Source: CAYSUS01 sp964434165
Lineage (GTDB): Bacteria > Planctomycetota > Planctomycetia > Pirellulales > Thermoguttaceae
Assembly: GCA_964434165.1 (NCBI GenBank)
Contig: CAYSUS010000063.1
Location: 1-43,302, forward strand
Reading direction: 5' to 3'
Length of the DNA stretch: 43,302 bases
Shown here one piece after another: positions 1 to 8,797 of the stretch. Position numbers and translations under genes: made by a program. The notes below the pieces were generated by a model, which saw only the letters and a list, made by a program, of their open reading frames with translations, was not told the DNA's origin and ran no database searches. Numbering within the stretch: position 1 is the stretch's first letter; every line of letters starts with the position of its first letter.

Positions 1-198
1 GGGAAGGACGCCGGAAGCCACGAGTCGAAGCGTTCAGTTTGGGGCCGATCCCACGCTGCGCCGGGCCGCGCGAATCCTCACCAGGCGCGGAGGTCCGCCC
101 GGTCGATGGATTCGAAGAGCCAGCTCCGTGGCTGCTGCTTCAGGAGGGCAGACGATGCCCGGCATAGGTTCGGCCCTGGCGTGAGCCTGACGTGTTGG
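1..198. other. Window edge, no recognisable gene
   Basis: Two plus-strand frames are open from the left edge and stop at 165-167 and 182-184. Either could be the 3' end of a gene lying mostly outside the window, which would fit the hairpin that follows at 199-226. The translated tails match no family I know, so no CDS is called. Confidence 0.3.
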
Positions 199-230
199 GG
201 CGACCGCCGCAGGTGCGGCGGTCGCCGTTT
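199..230 (+). terminator. Strong hairpin, probable terminator
   Basis: A perfect 12-bp inverted repeat (199-210 with 215-226) closes a 4-nt AGGT loop and is followed by GTTT. The stem is almost all G/C, so it is very stable, but the T tract is short. It probably ends transcription of whatever gene enters from the left edge. Confidence 0.55.
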
Positions 231-741
231 CGGCAGGGGGCGGTAAGTCCTCTAGGGCATTTAGCTTATGCCTCCCAGGCGGTCAAAAGGGGCCCGCGGC
301 CCGACCGGCAATCTCTGCCGATTAGGGAAAACGGCTGCACAAGGCTGCCGGTTTTGTCGATTATCGGAAAGCGAATTGCGGACGCCTTTGCACCCCCCCC
401 TGTGACAGGGAGGCGGTTTTCCAGTTCCCCGGGGCGAAAGTGTCCTTCCGTGGCACGTGCGATGCAGGGGCGCAAGCCCCGGCTGGAGTTCCCTCACTCG
501 GGGATGCAAGAGGTTTTTCGTTAACCATTTACAAACAATGGCAGCGCCAGGGGTACGGGCGTTTGCGGGCTTCCGCATTTCCGTCTCCACCGCACCGCTT
601 TGCGTACTATAGTTACGTTGCTGCCTGCGGGCCCTCGCCCATCGGCAGCCGCCTTCGGAAACCTATGGAACAGCAGTCGAACGGCAGAGAAGAGAGTTCG
701 GCTGGGTCTTTCGTGCTCCGGCCCGGACTGAGGTAAGCGCC
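231..741. other. Leader region before the DksA-like gene, no gene seen
   Basis: About 500 bp without a convincing coding region. The small ORFs on both strands have no recognisable family. There are A/T-rich and imperfect-hairpin patches around 320-380. A TATAGT box at 608-613 matches a -10 at five of six positions but has no good -35. It would give a leader of roughly 120 nt before the gene at 742. Confidence 0.35.
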
Positions 742-1191
742 ATGAATCGAAAAGACGCGATCCTGAACATGCGTCAGATCCTCGTGAAGCGGCGGGATGC
801 CCTGCGGACCGCTTTGGCGGGCGATTTGAGCCAGTTGAAGGAACTGGGCGCCAAGAACTCCGGCGACGTGGTCGATGCCGCCCTGGACTCGGCACACGAC
901 GAGATCAGCTCGCAGTTGGCTGAGGTCGAAAGCCGCGAGTTGGCCCAGATCGAAACGGCCCTGGAACGCATGCGCAGCGGCCAGTACGGCATCTGCGAAG
1001 GCTGTGGCTGCAGTATCCCCATGGCACGCCTGAATGCCCTGCCTTATGCCACGCTGTGCATCAAGTGTCAGCGCGAGGCGGAGAAGGACGGGACGGCGGG
1101 CTCCTCGTTCACCGACTGGGGTCGGATCCTGGACTCTTCGGGAGCGGATTCCGACATGTCCATTTCGGACATCGAGATGGACGTCTCGTGA
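742..1191 (+). CDS. DksA/TraR-family zinc-finger regulator
   Basis: A 149-residue DksA/TraR-type protein. Family members bind the secondary channel of RNA polymerase and adjust initiation, in some cases together with ppGpp. The N-terminal half is charged and helical, as expected for the coiled coil, with acidic residues around GDVVDAALDSAHDE that could form the coiled-coil tip. The C-terminal half carries a complete four-cysteine zinc site, CEGC, 17 residues, then CIKC. The tail of about 40 residues is acidic and Ser-rich. It stands alone after a long leader. Whether it is a true DksA or one of the shorter TraR-like paralogues common in planctomycetes cannot be decided here. Confidence 0.88.
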   Translation: MNRKDAILNMRQILVKRRDALRTALAGDLSQLKELGAKNSGDVVDAALDSAHDEISSQLAEVESRELAQIETALERMRSGQYGICEGCGCSIPMARLNALPYATLCIKCQREAEKDGTAGSSFTDWGRILDSSGADSDMSISDIEMDVS

Positions 1192-1407
1192 GGTTGAATT
1201 GCCGCCCCGGTCTGGCTAGACTTCCCGGCGGCGCGAGGTGTCGTCGCGATCTAGACTGGGGTTGACGGGAATCCGTCTTTGTCGGGCGAAGACGCTCGCC
1301 CCCGTGCCGTTTTGCCACCAGCCGGGGCGATCCCAGCTCCTTGGCGTCGCCACGTGCGGCCGATCTGCCTGGGGGGGTCACTGCCCGTCGGCTCCTCGGA
1401 GAAGATC

Positions 1408-2643
1408 ATGCCCCGCACCCGCCTCGTAGCCCGTTCGCTCACCGTCCCCCGGTCCTCCGGCATCGGGCCTCGGACTTCCCGTTCCAGAAGTCCACGCCTG
1501 GCGAGGTCCCTCGCCGCGGTCGGGGGGGCGATGGTTCTGCTGACAGGCGTTGCTGCGGCGCGCGCCCAATCGGCTGTGCCGGCGCGGCTGGAGCGCCTCG
1601 GGCCGTTGGCCGCGGAGAAGCGCGAGCAGCTCTACGCGCAACTCCACGAGCAGGCCGAGTTGTTGCAGAAGCAGTCCGCGGTGCTGAAGACCGTGGCCAA
1701 GCTCATTGGCCCGACCGTGGTGCACATCGAAGCGGAGCCGGCCCAGCGGGCCTCCCTCCAGCTCGGCCGGGGCATGCACCTGGAAGAAGCCGGCTCGGGC
1801 GTGATCGTCGAGCTTCAGGGCAAGCACTTCGTGCTCACCAATCGCCACGTCATCAAGGGGGCCTCGGGCAGCGGCATCAAGCTCTACCTGGCCGACGGAC
1901 GCCGCATCCATCCCACCAAGGTCTGGGACGACCCCGCGACCGACGTCGCCGTGCTGGCCGTGAACGCCCCCGAGCTCGTCGCGGCCCGGCCCGGCCGAAG
2001 CCGGGCCATGGAGATCGGCGACTTCGTCCTCGCCGTGGGGAGCCCCTTCGGGCTGAGTCACTCCGTCACGTTCGGCATCATCAGCGCCAAGGGGCGCCGT
2101 GACCTGGAGCTGGGCGACGCGGGCGTGGTGTTCCAGGACTTCCTCCAGACCGACGCCGCGATCAATCCGGGCAACAGCGGCGGCCCCCTGGTCAACCTCC
2201 GCGGCGAGGTGATCGGCATCAACACGGCCATCGCCAGCAACTCGGGCGGTAGCGAAGGGATCGGCTTCGCCATCCCCATCGACATGTTCATGTTCGTCGC
2301 CAACCAGTTGATCGAGAAGGGGAGCGTGACGCGGGCCTTCCTCGGCGTCAACCTCGACGCGCGGTTCGGCCCGGCCATGGCCGCCGAAGTCGGTTTGCCC
2401 CGCCCGGTGGGCGCCCGCGTCAAGGCCGTCACGCCCAAGTCGCCCGCGGCCGCCAAGCTTCAGGCCGGGGACGTGATCCTCCAGTTCGACGGAATCCCGG
2501 TCGAGGACGACGGCCACCTCGTGAATCTTGTCAGCGTCACGCCGGTGGGGAAGAAGGTCAGCGTCGTGGTGTTCCGCGACCGCGAGACGCTCTCCATCGA
2601 AGTCGTCCTGGCCGACCGGGCCGGATTCCGATCGCAGGAGTAG
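1408..2643 (+). CDS. HtrA/DegP-like serine protease with one PDZ domain
   Basis: A 411-residue trypsin-like protease of the Do/HtrA group (S1C), expected in the periplasm for degradation of misfolded proteins. The chosen ATG has a GGAG site 7 nt upstream; the frame is open further upstream but without such a site. A basic N-terminus and hydrophobic stretch (about residues 30-52, ending ARAQS) look like a signal peptide. The triad is intact: His147 in TNRHV, Asp179 in ATDVAV and Ser257 in GNSGGPL. One PDZ domain covers about residues 315-411, with the ligand-loop region FLGVNL and the AGDVILQFDG strand-turn. Classical DegP has two PDZ domains, so this is the DegS-like, one-PDZ form but with a signal peptide. 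Confidence 0.9.
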   Translation: MPRTRLVARSLTVPRSSGIGPRTSRSRSPRLARSLAAVGGAMVLLTGVAAARAQSAVPARLERLGPLAAEKREQLYAQLHEQAELLQKQSAVLKTVAKLIGPTVVHIEAEPAQRASLQLGRGMHLEEAGSGVIVELQGKHFVLTNRHVIKGASGSGIKLYLADGRRIHPTKVWDDPATDVAVLAVNAPELVAARPGRSRAMEIGDFVLAVGSPFGLSHSVTFGIISAKGRRDLELGDAGVVFQDFLQTDAAINPGNSGGPLVNLRGEVIGINTAIASNSGGSEGIGFAIPIDMFMFVANQLIEKGSVTRAFLGVNLDARFGPAMAAEVGLPRPVGARVKAVTPKSPAAAKLQAGDVILQFDGIPVEDDGHLVNLVSVTPVGKKVSVVVFRDRETLSIEVVLADRAGFRSQE

Positions 2644-2654
2644 GGGTCGGCGAT

Positions 2655-2683
2655 ACTTCCGAAGTCCTGAAGGCTTCGGGAGT
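2655..2683. repeat. Palindromic intergenic repeat, copy 1
   Basis: An imperfect inverted repeat built on ACTTCCGAAGTC and its complement, two mismatches in the arms. It lies in the 70-bp gap between the convergent protease and nucleoside hydrolase genes, so it may also act as a bidirectional terminator. Near-identical hairpins occur at 31300-31330 and 32091-32121. Confidence 0.65.
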
Positions 2684-2713
2684 CCGGACTCAGGAGGAAG
2701 CAGTCGCCCCGCG

Positions 2714-3658
2714 CTACCCTGCACGCCCGGCGGCCTGGGTGAGCGACCGCACGATATGCTCGATGACGTGCAGCTTGTTCAGGTCCATGGCCACGGCCAC
2801 GTTGTGGCGCCAGGCCGGGACGCGGCGGCGGTCGAACACGGTCGCGCCGACGGTCAGCTCGCCCGCCGTCTCCACGTCGCCGGCCATCTCCACGCAGGTG
2901 AACATCTCGGGGTGCGTCACGGCCGACAGGGCCACGGCGTCGTGGACCCGCACCCCCTCCAGGCCGAACTCCTGCCGGTACGCGCGGAACGCCGGCGGCA
3001 GGATCTTGCGAAGGAAGCGGCCCACCTTGCTCGACTCGTCGGGGAAGCGGTCGAGCGTGTCCAGGGTGAGGATGATGCGATTGGTGACGTCCAGCGGGAC
3101 GAGGGTCTTGGTGCACGGCGACCGGAACACCGCGCGGGCCGAGGGCGGGTCGCAGAAGATGTTGAACTCGGCGGCGGGGGTGATGTTGCCCGGCCCGCTC
3201 ACCGCCCCGCCCATGATCACGATCTGGCCGACCATCGAAGGAAGCTGGGGATCGCGAACGAAGGCCCTGGCCAGATTGGTCAAGGGGCCCAGGGCGACGA
3301 TGGTCACCGCTTCGGGGGCCGCGCGGACTTCGTCGCAGATCACCTTCTCCGAAGGATGCGGGTCGCGGAGCTCGGCTACGTCGAAATCGGCCCCGCCCAG
3401 CCCGTCGGCCCCGAACAGCCGCCGCCCATCGGTGGGCAGTCCGTGATCGGGCGGCGAGGCCGCGCCCACGCGCGGCCATCGCGGCGGGTCCAGGTGGTTG
3501 AGGATCGTCTGCACGTTGCGCGTGGCCTGGGCGGGCTGGACGTTTCCGCCCACCGCGGTGACGGCGACCACCTCCAGGGCCGGGTCGAACAGCGCCATGC
3601 ACAGGGCAATGGCGTCGTCGATGCCCGGGTCCACGTCGAGGATCACCTTCCTGGCCAT
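2714..3658 (-). CDS. Inosine-uridine-type nucleoside hydrolase
   Basis: A 314-residue member of the nucleoside hydrolase (IUNH) family, which splits the N-glycosidic bond of ribonucleosides for base salvage. The calcium- and ribose-binding signature sits at the very start as DVDPGIDDAIAL, a Val variant of the usual DTDPGIDDA. The block ALGPLTNLARAF and the segment GGAVSGPGNITPAAEFN, which contributes ligand residues in this family, are also present. The length is typical. The ATG has a GAGGGA site 5-6 nt upstream. It is transcribed towards the protease gene and away from trpD. Substrate preference cannot be told from sequence. Confidence 0.9.
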   Translation of the reverse strand: MARKVILDVDPGIDDAIALCMALFDPALEVVAVTAVGGNVQPAQATRNVQTILNHLDPPRWPRVGAASPPDHGLPTDGRRLFGADGLGGADFDVAELRDPHPSEKVICDEVRAAPEAVTIVALGPLTNLARAFVRDPQLPSMVGQIVIMGGAVSGPGNITPAAEFNIFCDPPSARAVFRSPCTKTLVPLDVTNRIILTLDTLDRFPDESSKVGRFLRKILPPAFRAYRQEFGLEGVRVHDAVALSAVTHPEMFTCVEMAGDVETAGELTVGATVFDRRRVPAWRHNVAVAMDLNKLHVIEHIVRSLTQAAGRAG

Positions 3659-3709
3659 CGCGTCCCTCGTATCTCAAAAGCTCCCAAGGCCTTCCGTCCG
3701 CTGGCACCG

Positions 3710-3738
3710 ATTGTAAATCCGCTGCGGCACGGGGGCAA
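3710..3738 (-). promoter_or_regulatory. Predicted promoter of the nucleoside hydrolase gene
   Basis: Reading on the minus strand, TTGCCC (4 of 6) and TACAAT (5 of 6) are separated by exactly 17 bp. The -10 lies about 50 nt upstream of the start codon. No other promoter-like pair is obvious in this gap. Confidence 0.5.
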
Positions 3739-3924
3739 GGGGAGGTCGGGAGTGGACGAAGACGGTGGCAGGCGCCAGGCCCGAGGGCGAATGCAAGCTC
3801 CGATGGCGTGACCGGCTCCCCCGAGCGCCGCGTTTTGCGGAGGCTCACCCCTCGATGGCCCGCGCTGGCCGGGTGGGGTGCCTGTCAACCTCCTTCGAGC
3901 CGGCCGCCGCGCCAAGGCAGGCCC

Positions 3925-3954
3925 GTAGCACCCACGGCAGCCCTTCGCTAGAAT
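3925..3954 (+). promoter_or_regulatory. Predicted promoter of trpD
   Basis: A TAGAAT -10 box at 3949-3954, in the context GCTAGAAT seen before several other genes here, lies 36 nt before the trpD ATG. The best -35 is weak: GTAGCA at 3925-3930, three matches with an 18-bp spacer. Confidence 0.4.
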
Positions 3955-3989
3955 ACGCGGTTTTCACCCCGCCCAGCCCAGGCCGCATC

Positions 3990-5006
3990 ATGCTCCAGCC
4001 CGCCATCGAGCACGTTGAAGAGGGCCACGACCTGTCCATGGATGAGATGGCCGCTCTGGTCGGCTCGATCATGGACGGGGAGTGCCCCGACGATCAGATC
4101 GCCCGGCTTCTTGCGGCCCTGCACCGCAAGGGTGAGACCACCTCGGAGATCGCCGGAGCCGCCGCGGCCATGCGCCAGCACATGCCGCCCATCCGCACGC
4201 GCCATGCCGACGTGATCGACGTGGTGGGGACGGGCGGCGACGGGTCGGGCACGTTCAACATCAGCACGGCGGCCGCTTTGGTCACCGCCGCGGCCGGCGC
4301 GCCCGTGGCCAAGCACGGCAACCGCCGCTTCACCAGCCGCTCCGGCGCGGCCGACGTGCTGGCCGAGCTGGGCGTGAACGTCGAGGCCGACGTGCCGTGC
4401 GTCCAGGCGTGCCTCGACGAGCTGGGCCTCTGCTTCTGCTTCGCCCCACTTCTGCACCAGGCCATGAGACACGTCGCTCCCGCGCGGCAGAGGCTCGACC
4501 ACCCCACGCTCTTCAACATCCTCGGTCCGCTGGCCAATCCGGCCGGGGCCCCCTTCCAGTTGCTCGGCGTGGGCCGGCCCGAGCTGCGCCCCGTGCTGGC
4601 CGACGCCGTCGCCCTGCTCGGCACCCGCCGCACCCTGGTCGTCCACGGGGCCGACGGCCTGGACGAGGTCACGCTCTCCGCCGCCACGATGGTCACCGAG
4701 GCCGACGAGGACGGCGTGGCCGGCGAGCTCCAGTGGACGCCCGACGATTTCGGGCTCCCCTCGGTCCAGCGCGAGACCCTTCTGGTCGATGGACCCCAGC
4801 AGAGCGCCGAGGTGATCCGCGGCATCCTCGCCGGCCAGTCGGGCGGGCCTCGCGACGTGGTGGTGGCCAACGCCGCGGCCGCGCTGTGGTGCGCCCGCCG
4901 CGCCGAAACCCTCGAAGAGGCTGCCGAGCAGGCGGTCGAGGCGATCGACTCCGGGGCCGCGCGGAACCTGTTGGCCAGGCTCGCCGAACGCACGCGACGC
5001 CCATGA
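3990..5006 (+). CDS. trpD: Anthranilate phosphoribosyltransferase
   Basis: A 338-residue enzyme joining anthranilate to phosphoribosyl pyrophosphate, the second step from chorismate to tryptophan. The glycine-rich PRPP loop is GTGGDGSGTFNIST. The KHGNRRFTSRSGAADVL segment matches the anthranilate-tunnel signature, and NILGPLANP is the usual third block. The ATG at 3990 was chosen because the domain starts there and the in-frame upstream sequence is low-quality. The gene stands apart from other trp genes. Its stop codon overlaps the start of the following transporter gene (ATGA), so the two are probably co-translated. Confidence 0.94.
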   Translation: MLQPAIEHVEEGHDLSMDEMAALVGSIMDGECPDDQIARLLAALHRKGETTSEIAGAAAAMRQHMPPIRTRHADVIDVVGTGGDGSGTFNISTAAALVTAAAGAPVAKHGNRRFTSRSGAADVLAELGVNVEADVPCVQACLDELGLCFCFAPLLHQAMRHVAPARQRLDHPTLFNILGPLANPAGAPFQLLGVGRPELRPVLADAVALLGTRRTLVVHGADGLDEVTLSAATMVTEADEDGVAGELQWTPDDFGLPSVQRETLLVDGPQQSAEVIRGILAGQSGGPRDVVVANAAAALWCARRAETLEEAAEQAVEAIDSGAARNLLARLAERTRRP

Positions 5007-6235
5007 TGCCGCCCTCCACGTTTCGCCTCGTTCTGCTCATCTCGTGCTGTCATGCGCTGGTGCATATCTACGAGCACTCGTTCGCCAGCGTCGAGCAACT
5101 CGTTGCCGCCGAGTACGGGGTGGGCACCGAGGTCACCGGGCCCCTGGGCTCCTGCCTCCGGCTGCCGTTCGGCCTGTTCGCCATGGCCGCCGGCTGGCTG
5201 GCCGACCGCTGGGGCGCCCGGCGCCTCCTCCTGGCCTACCTGGTCGGTTGCAGCGTCGCCGCCGTGCTGGCCTGGCTCTCGCCGAGCCTGGCATGGCTGT
5301 TTCTGGCCCTGTTCACGCTGGGGACCTTCGCCAGCATCTACCATCCGGCCGGCGTGGGCTTGATCTCGCACCATACCACGCCGCAAAACCGCCCCATGGC
5401 CCTGGGCTACCACGGAATCCTCGGCTCGGCAGGCATCGCCGCGGGGCCGTTCCTGGCCGGATTCGTGCTCGACCAGGGCGTCTCCTGGCGGGGGTACTAC
5501 CTGGTGCTGGCCGTGCCCGGGGTGCTCCTGGGCGCCGTGCTCTGGCTGCTCCTCGCCCGCGAAGACGACCACACCTCCTCAAGGCCGAACCCCGCCCTGC
5601 CCCCCACCGGCGACGACAACGAGCACTGGAGCAGCTTCTGGACCCTGTCGATCATGACGGCGCTGGCGGGCACGGTTTACGCGGCGATCCTGACCTTCCT
5701 GCCTCGCTACCTCGATCAGACCGGGCTGGCCATCACGGGGGTCAGTGACGAGAGCATGCGCAATTACCAGGCCGGCGTCGTGCTGCTGTTGGGCGTCATT
5801 GGCCAGTACACGGCCGGGCGATTCGGCCGGCCCCACACCCTGGAGCCGCTCATCGCCCTGGTGTTTTTTGCCGCAGCCCCGTGCGTGATCTGGATGGGCT
5901 TCGCCCAGGGCCCCAGCCGGCTGGTGGCGGCCGGGCTGTTCGCGGTGCTGTTCTTCGCCCACCAGCCGCTCTACAACAGCGCCGTGGCCAAGTACGTGCC
6001 CCGGCGGCGGCGGAGCCTGGCCTACGGGCTGAGTTTCACGCTGGGGTTCGGCGTGGGCAGCATCGGCCCCACCGTGGCCGGGCTGATTCACGACGACCGC
6101 CTGCTCTACCCGCTGCTCGGCCTGCTGCTCTTCGTGGCGGGGATCATCGCCGTAGGGCTGTGGCGTCTGCACGGGCCGCTGCCTCCGGATCTGCGGGTGG
6201 AGGAGCCATCGGACGACGAGGATTTGCTCGCGTGA
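5003..6235 (+). CDS. MFS transporter, fosmidomycin-resistance-like
   Basis: A 410-residue 12-helix major facilitator protein. The loop after the second helix reads GWLADRWGARR, the MFS signature GxLaDrxGrR. Segments such as SIYHPAGVGLISH and GYHGILGSAGIAAGP resemble the FSR (fosmidomycin resistance) type of exporter. The start codon overlaps the trpD stop in an ATGA arrangement; a second ATG follows directly at 5006. Translational coupling to trpD suggests that it could move an aromatic or pathway-related compound, but that is inference. The substrate is unknown. Confidence 0.85.
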   Translation: MMPPSTFRLVLLISCCHALVHIYEHSFASVEQLVAAEYGVGTEVTGPLGSCLRLPFGLFAMAAGWLADRWGARRLLLAYLVGCSVAAVLAWLSPSLAWLFLALFTLGTFASIYHPAGVGLISHHTTPQNRPMALGYHGILGSAGIAAGPFLAGFVLDQGVSWRGYYLVLAVPGVLLGAVLWLLLAREDDHTSSRPNPALPPTGDDNEHWSSFWTLSIMTALAGTVYAAILTFLPRYLDQTGLAITGVSDESMRNYQAGVVLLLGVIGQYTAGRFGRPHTLEPLIALVFFAAAPCVIWMGFAQGPSRLVAAGLFAVLFFAHQPLYNSAVAKYVPRRRRSLAYGLSFTLGFGVGSIGPTVAGLIHDDRLLYPLLGLLLFVAGIIAVGLWRLHGPLPPDLRVEEPSDDEDLLA

Positions 6236-6325
6236 CGCCGGCTTGCGGCATTCATGCGTGTGGGGGGTGAGTCAGGCGGACCTGGCGCGCCGCGCCCAGA
6301 CGTGGAGCAAGCCACAATCCGATCC

Positions 6326-6354
6326 TGGACCCGCACCAACAGGCGTATTAGGAT
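6326..6354 (+). promoter_or_regulatory. Predicted promoter of the LamG/DUF1080 unit
   Basis: TGGACC (4 of 6) at 6326-6331 and TAGGAT at 6349-6354 are separated by 17 bp. The -10 lies about 90 nt upstream of the LamG-protein start. Confidence 0.45.
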
Positions 6355-6442
6355 GAAAAGGCAGGCAATCTCGGGGCAGGTTGAGGCTTGGGGGCCTGAG
6401 TAATCCTCGCATTGATCTCGCGTTCTGGGGGAGTTGATGGTT

Positions 6443-8794
6443 ATGAAGTGGCACGCCGAAACCGGTCGTCCTGGCAGCTTTCTCGTCGCCGCGTCGGCAT
6501 TGCTCGTCGTGTGGACGTCGGCTGCCACGGCGGTCGAGCCGACCTATGACTACCACGCCGCCACGGACACGCCAGGCGATGGCATCTGGGAGAACGAGCG
6601 CACGGTGACCACCGTCCGCGACTGGACCCTCGACGTCAATCCCGCCGCGCCGGTCCCGGTGACCTCGGGGCGGACGACGTTCACCCAGGCGTACGACTTC
6701 GGCGGGGCTCTGGTCACCGACCCGACCGGAGGAACCACGCTGGCTTACCAGGACACCGACCTCGACTCCGGTGGCCCCGACGTGGCGTTCGAGGTATGGT
6801 TCCGACCCAGCGACCTGACCGGGCAGGAGGTGTTGTTCGAGACCGGCGGCAAGACCAACGGCGCGTCGCTCGTGCTCGACGGCGCCCAGCTCAGCTTTCT
6901 CACTCGGCAGAACAACGCCAGCGTGGACGTCTCCTCAACGCTGTCGGCGTCCGACGCCGCGGACTTCCTTCAGGCGGTGGGCCTGATCACGGGCTCGAAC
7001 ACGCGGTTGTTCGTCAACGGTTCGCCCCGCGCGGTGGTTTCCGGGACCAAGGACTGGTCCACCGGCAACAACGACGCCGGGTTGGCGCAAATTGCGAGTC
7101 AGCTGGGCGGGGCCGCGGACAACGGCAGCTTCGGCAATCTCCAGGGCCAGATCGCACGGATCCGCCTTTATAGCGAGCCGCCCTCGGCCATGGAGGTGTA
7201 CCAGGCGTTTCGCGCGCAAGCCCCGGACTTCGACCCGTACGCCAACGCCGTGATGGACAAGGGGCCGTTCGCTTTCTGGCGGCTGGGCGAGGACGCGGGC
7301 ACGACCGTGGCCGTCAACCAGGGAAGCGCCGGCACCGCCCTGGATGGAGCCTACTCCGGCGTGGCGTACGGCCAGGACGGGCTGGCCACTAGCGTCAATC
7401 CATCCGCGCGGTTCGACGGGACCTCGCTGGTCACGCTGCCGACCGATGCGGCCCTGAACGACTCCACGGTCGCCACGCGGACCATTGAGCTTTGGTTCGA
7501 CGCCGACAGCCTCCCGGCCGACGGGCAGCACGCCGTGCTGTACGAGCAGGGCGGCCACTCCCGCGGCTTCAACGTGCACCTGGAAGGGACCGCGGACGGG
7601 CCGCTGCTGGTCGTCGGCTCCTGGACCGGAAGCAACACCAACTTCCTGGCCACCCCCGTCGCCATCGGCACCGGTGACACGCACCACGTGGTGCTCAGTT
7701 ACGACGCCCCGGACAACCTGATGTACGGGCTGCTGGACGGGCAGGTGTTCGGGGCGGACGGGGACGTGCCCGAGATCCCCGCGCACTCCAATACCTCGGC
7801 CATCGGCGGCATCGCCGGAGGCCAGACCACGTTCCGCAGCGGGAATTCCGCGGGCGACGCCTTCTTCAGCGGGCGCATCGACGAAGTGGCCAGCTACGAC
7901 CGGGCCCTCTCGCTCGGCGAGATACGCGACAACTTCCGCGTGGCCACCGGGGAAGACTTCGGGCTGACGCCCGGCGTGGTCGGCGGCGCCCTACTGAACT
8001 ACGACGCGGCCAACGCGGTCGCCAGCATCGAGTGGGCCGACTCGCTGGGCACGGTGGCCGCCGGCGGCACGGCCGACGATCTCACCTGGCAGCTCGCCGA
8101 CACTTCGCTTCAGGAAGTGAAGAGCGTGTACCGCAACCTGACGTCGGCCTTCAGTTTCGCCGACACGGGCTCGGGCGGCACGTATTCCGGCGACGCCGGT
8201 GCGGATAGCTGGATGGACCTGCTCCCCAACGCGGGTTTCGAGGAGCGCAACGCCACGATCGAGCTGTGGTTCAAGCCGACCGATGCCGAGGGCAAGGAGG
8301 TGCTCTTCGAGACGGGCGGCGGCACGGACGGGTTCGCCATGCGGCTCGACGGCGACGTGCTCCAGGTGCGCGTCAAGGACAGCGATTTTCTCTCGGAGCT
8401 CACCTACGATCTCGACCAGGGCGACGACGGCCTGGACTATGGCGACTTCCTCCAGGCCGCGGCGGTCATCGACCTGGACGCCGGCACCGTGGAGCTGTTC
8501 GTCAATGGCATGCTCGTGGACGTCGATAACGACTTCGGCGGCGGCGTGTTCATGGGCAACGACGCTTCGGGGCTGGGCACCATCGCCGGCGCGCTCGCGG
8601 CCGGCGACGCGGGCGGATTCGGGGACTTCGAGGGCGAGATCGGCATCCTCCGCTACTACCCCTTCGCCATGTCCGCCAACCAGGTCGTACAGAATTACGG
8701 CGCCGTGCTCGCGCCGGAGCCTTCGAGCCTGGCCCTGGCCCTGCTGGCCGGGGTGGGATTCCTGTTCTTCCTCCGCCGTCGCAAAAGGAAATGA
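6443..8794 (+). CDS. LamG-repeat surface protein with PEP-CTERM tail
   Basis: A 783-residue secreted protein. A signal peptide (about residues 1-32) is followed by three concanavalin A-like/LamG jelly-roll domains, recognisable from repeated blocks such as EVWFRPSDLTGQEVLFETGG, ELWFDADSLPADGQHAVLYE and ELWFKPTDAEGKEVLFETGG, each followed by a FVNG- or LDGQ-type strand. The C-terminus is a PEP-CTERM sorting signal: a PEPSS motif, a hydrophobic helix and the basic tail LRRRKRK, which in other bacteria directs cleavage and anchoring by an exosortase. ATG 6443 lies 9 nt after a GGGGGAG site; ATG 6437 and TTG 6434 are closer alternatives. The DUF1080 gene follows after 3 nt. LamG and DUF1080 domains both suggest polysaccharide binding or breakdown. 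No exosortase gene is in this window. Confidence 0.85.
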   Translation: MKWHAETGRPGSFLVAASALLVVWTSAATAVEPTYDYHAATDTPGDGIWENERTVTTVRDWTLDVNPAAPVPVTSGRTTFTQAYDFGGALVTDPTGGTTLAYQDTDLDSGGPDVAFEVWFRPSDLTGQEVLFETGGKTNGASLVLDGAQLSFLTRQNNASVDVSSTLSASDAADFLQAVGLITGSNTRLFVNGSPRAVVSGTKDWSTGNNDAGLAQIASQLGGAADNGSFGNLQGQIARIRLYSEPPSAMEVYQAFRAQAPDFDPYANAVMDKGPFAFWRLGEDAGTTVAVNQGSAGTALDGAYSGVAYGQDGLATSVNPSARFDGTSLVTLPTDAALNDSTVATRTIELWFDADSLPADGQHAVLYEQGGHSRGFNVHLEGTADGPLLVVGSWTGSNTNFLATPVAIGTGDTHHVVLSYDAPDNLMYGLLDGQVFGADGDVPEIPAHSNTSAIGGIAGGQTTFRSGNSAGDAFFSGRIDEVASYDRALSLGEIRDNFRVATGEDFGLTPGVVGGALLNYDAANAVASIEWADSLGTVAAGGTADDLTWQLADTSLQEVKSVYRNLTSAFSFADTGSGGTYSGDAGADSWMDLLPNAGFEERNATIELWFKPTDAEGKEVLFETGGGTDGFAMRLDGDVLQVRVKDSDFLSELTYDLDQGDDGLDYGDFLQAAAVIDLDAGTVELFVNGMLVDVDNDFGGGVFMGNDASGLGTIAGALAAGDAGGFGDFEGEIGILRYYPFAMSANQVVQNYGAVLAPEPSSLALALLAGVGFLFFLRRRKRK

Positions 8795-8797
8795 CGT

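Larger units (their letters stand above)
3659..3989. other. Divergent intergenic region with two promoters
   Basis: A 331-bp gap between the divergent nucleoside hydrolase and trpD genes. It contains a minus-strand promoter at 3710-3738 and a plus-strand -10 box at 3949-3954. The middle contains no convincing gene. No trp leader peptide or attenuator hairpin was seen before trpD. Confidence 0.5.

Noticed and set aside
1250..1290. TTGACG as a promoter of the HtrA-like gene
   Set aside because: No -10 box is found at 16-18 bp downstream.
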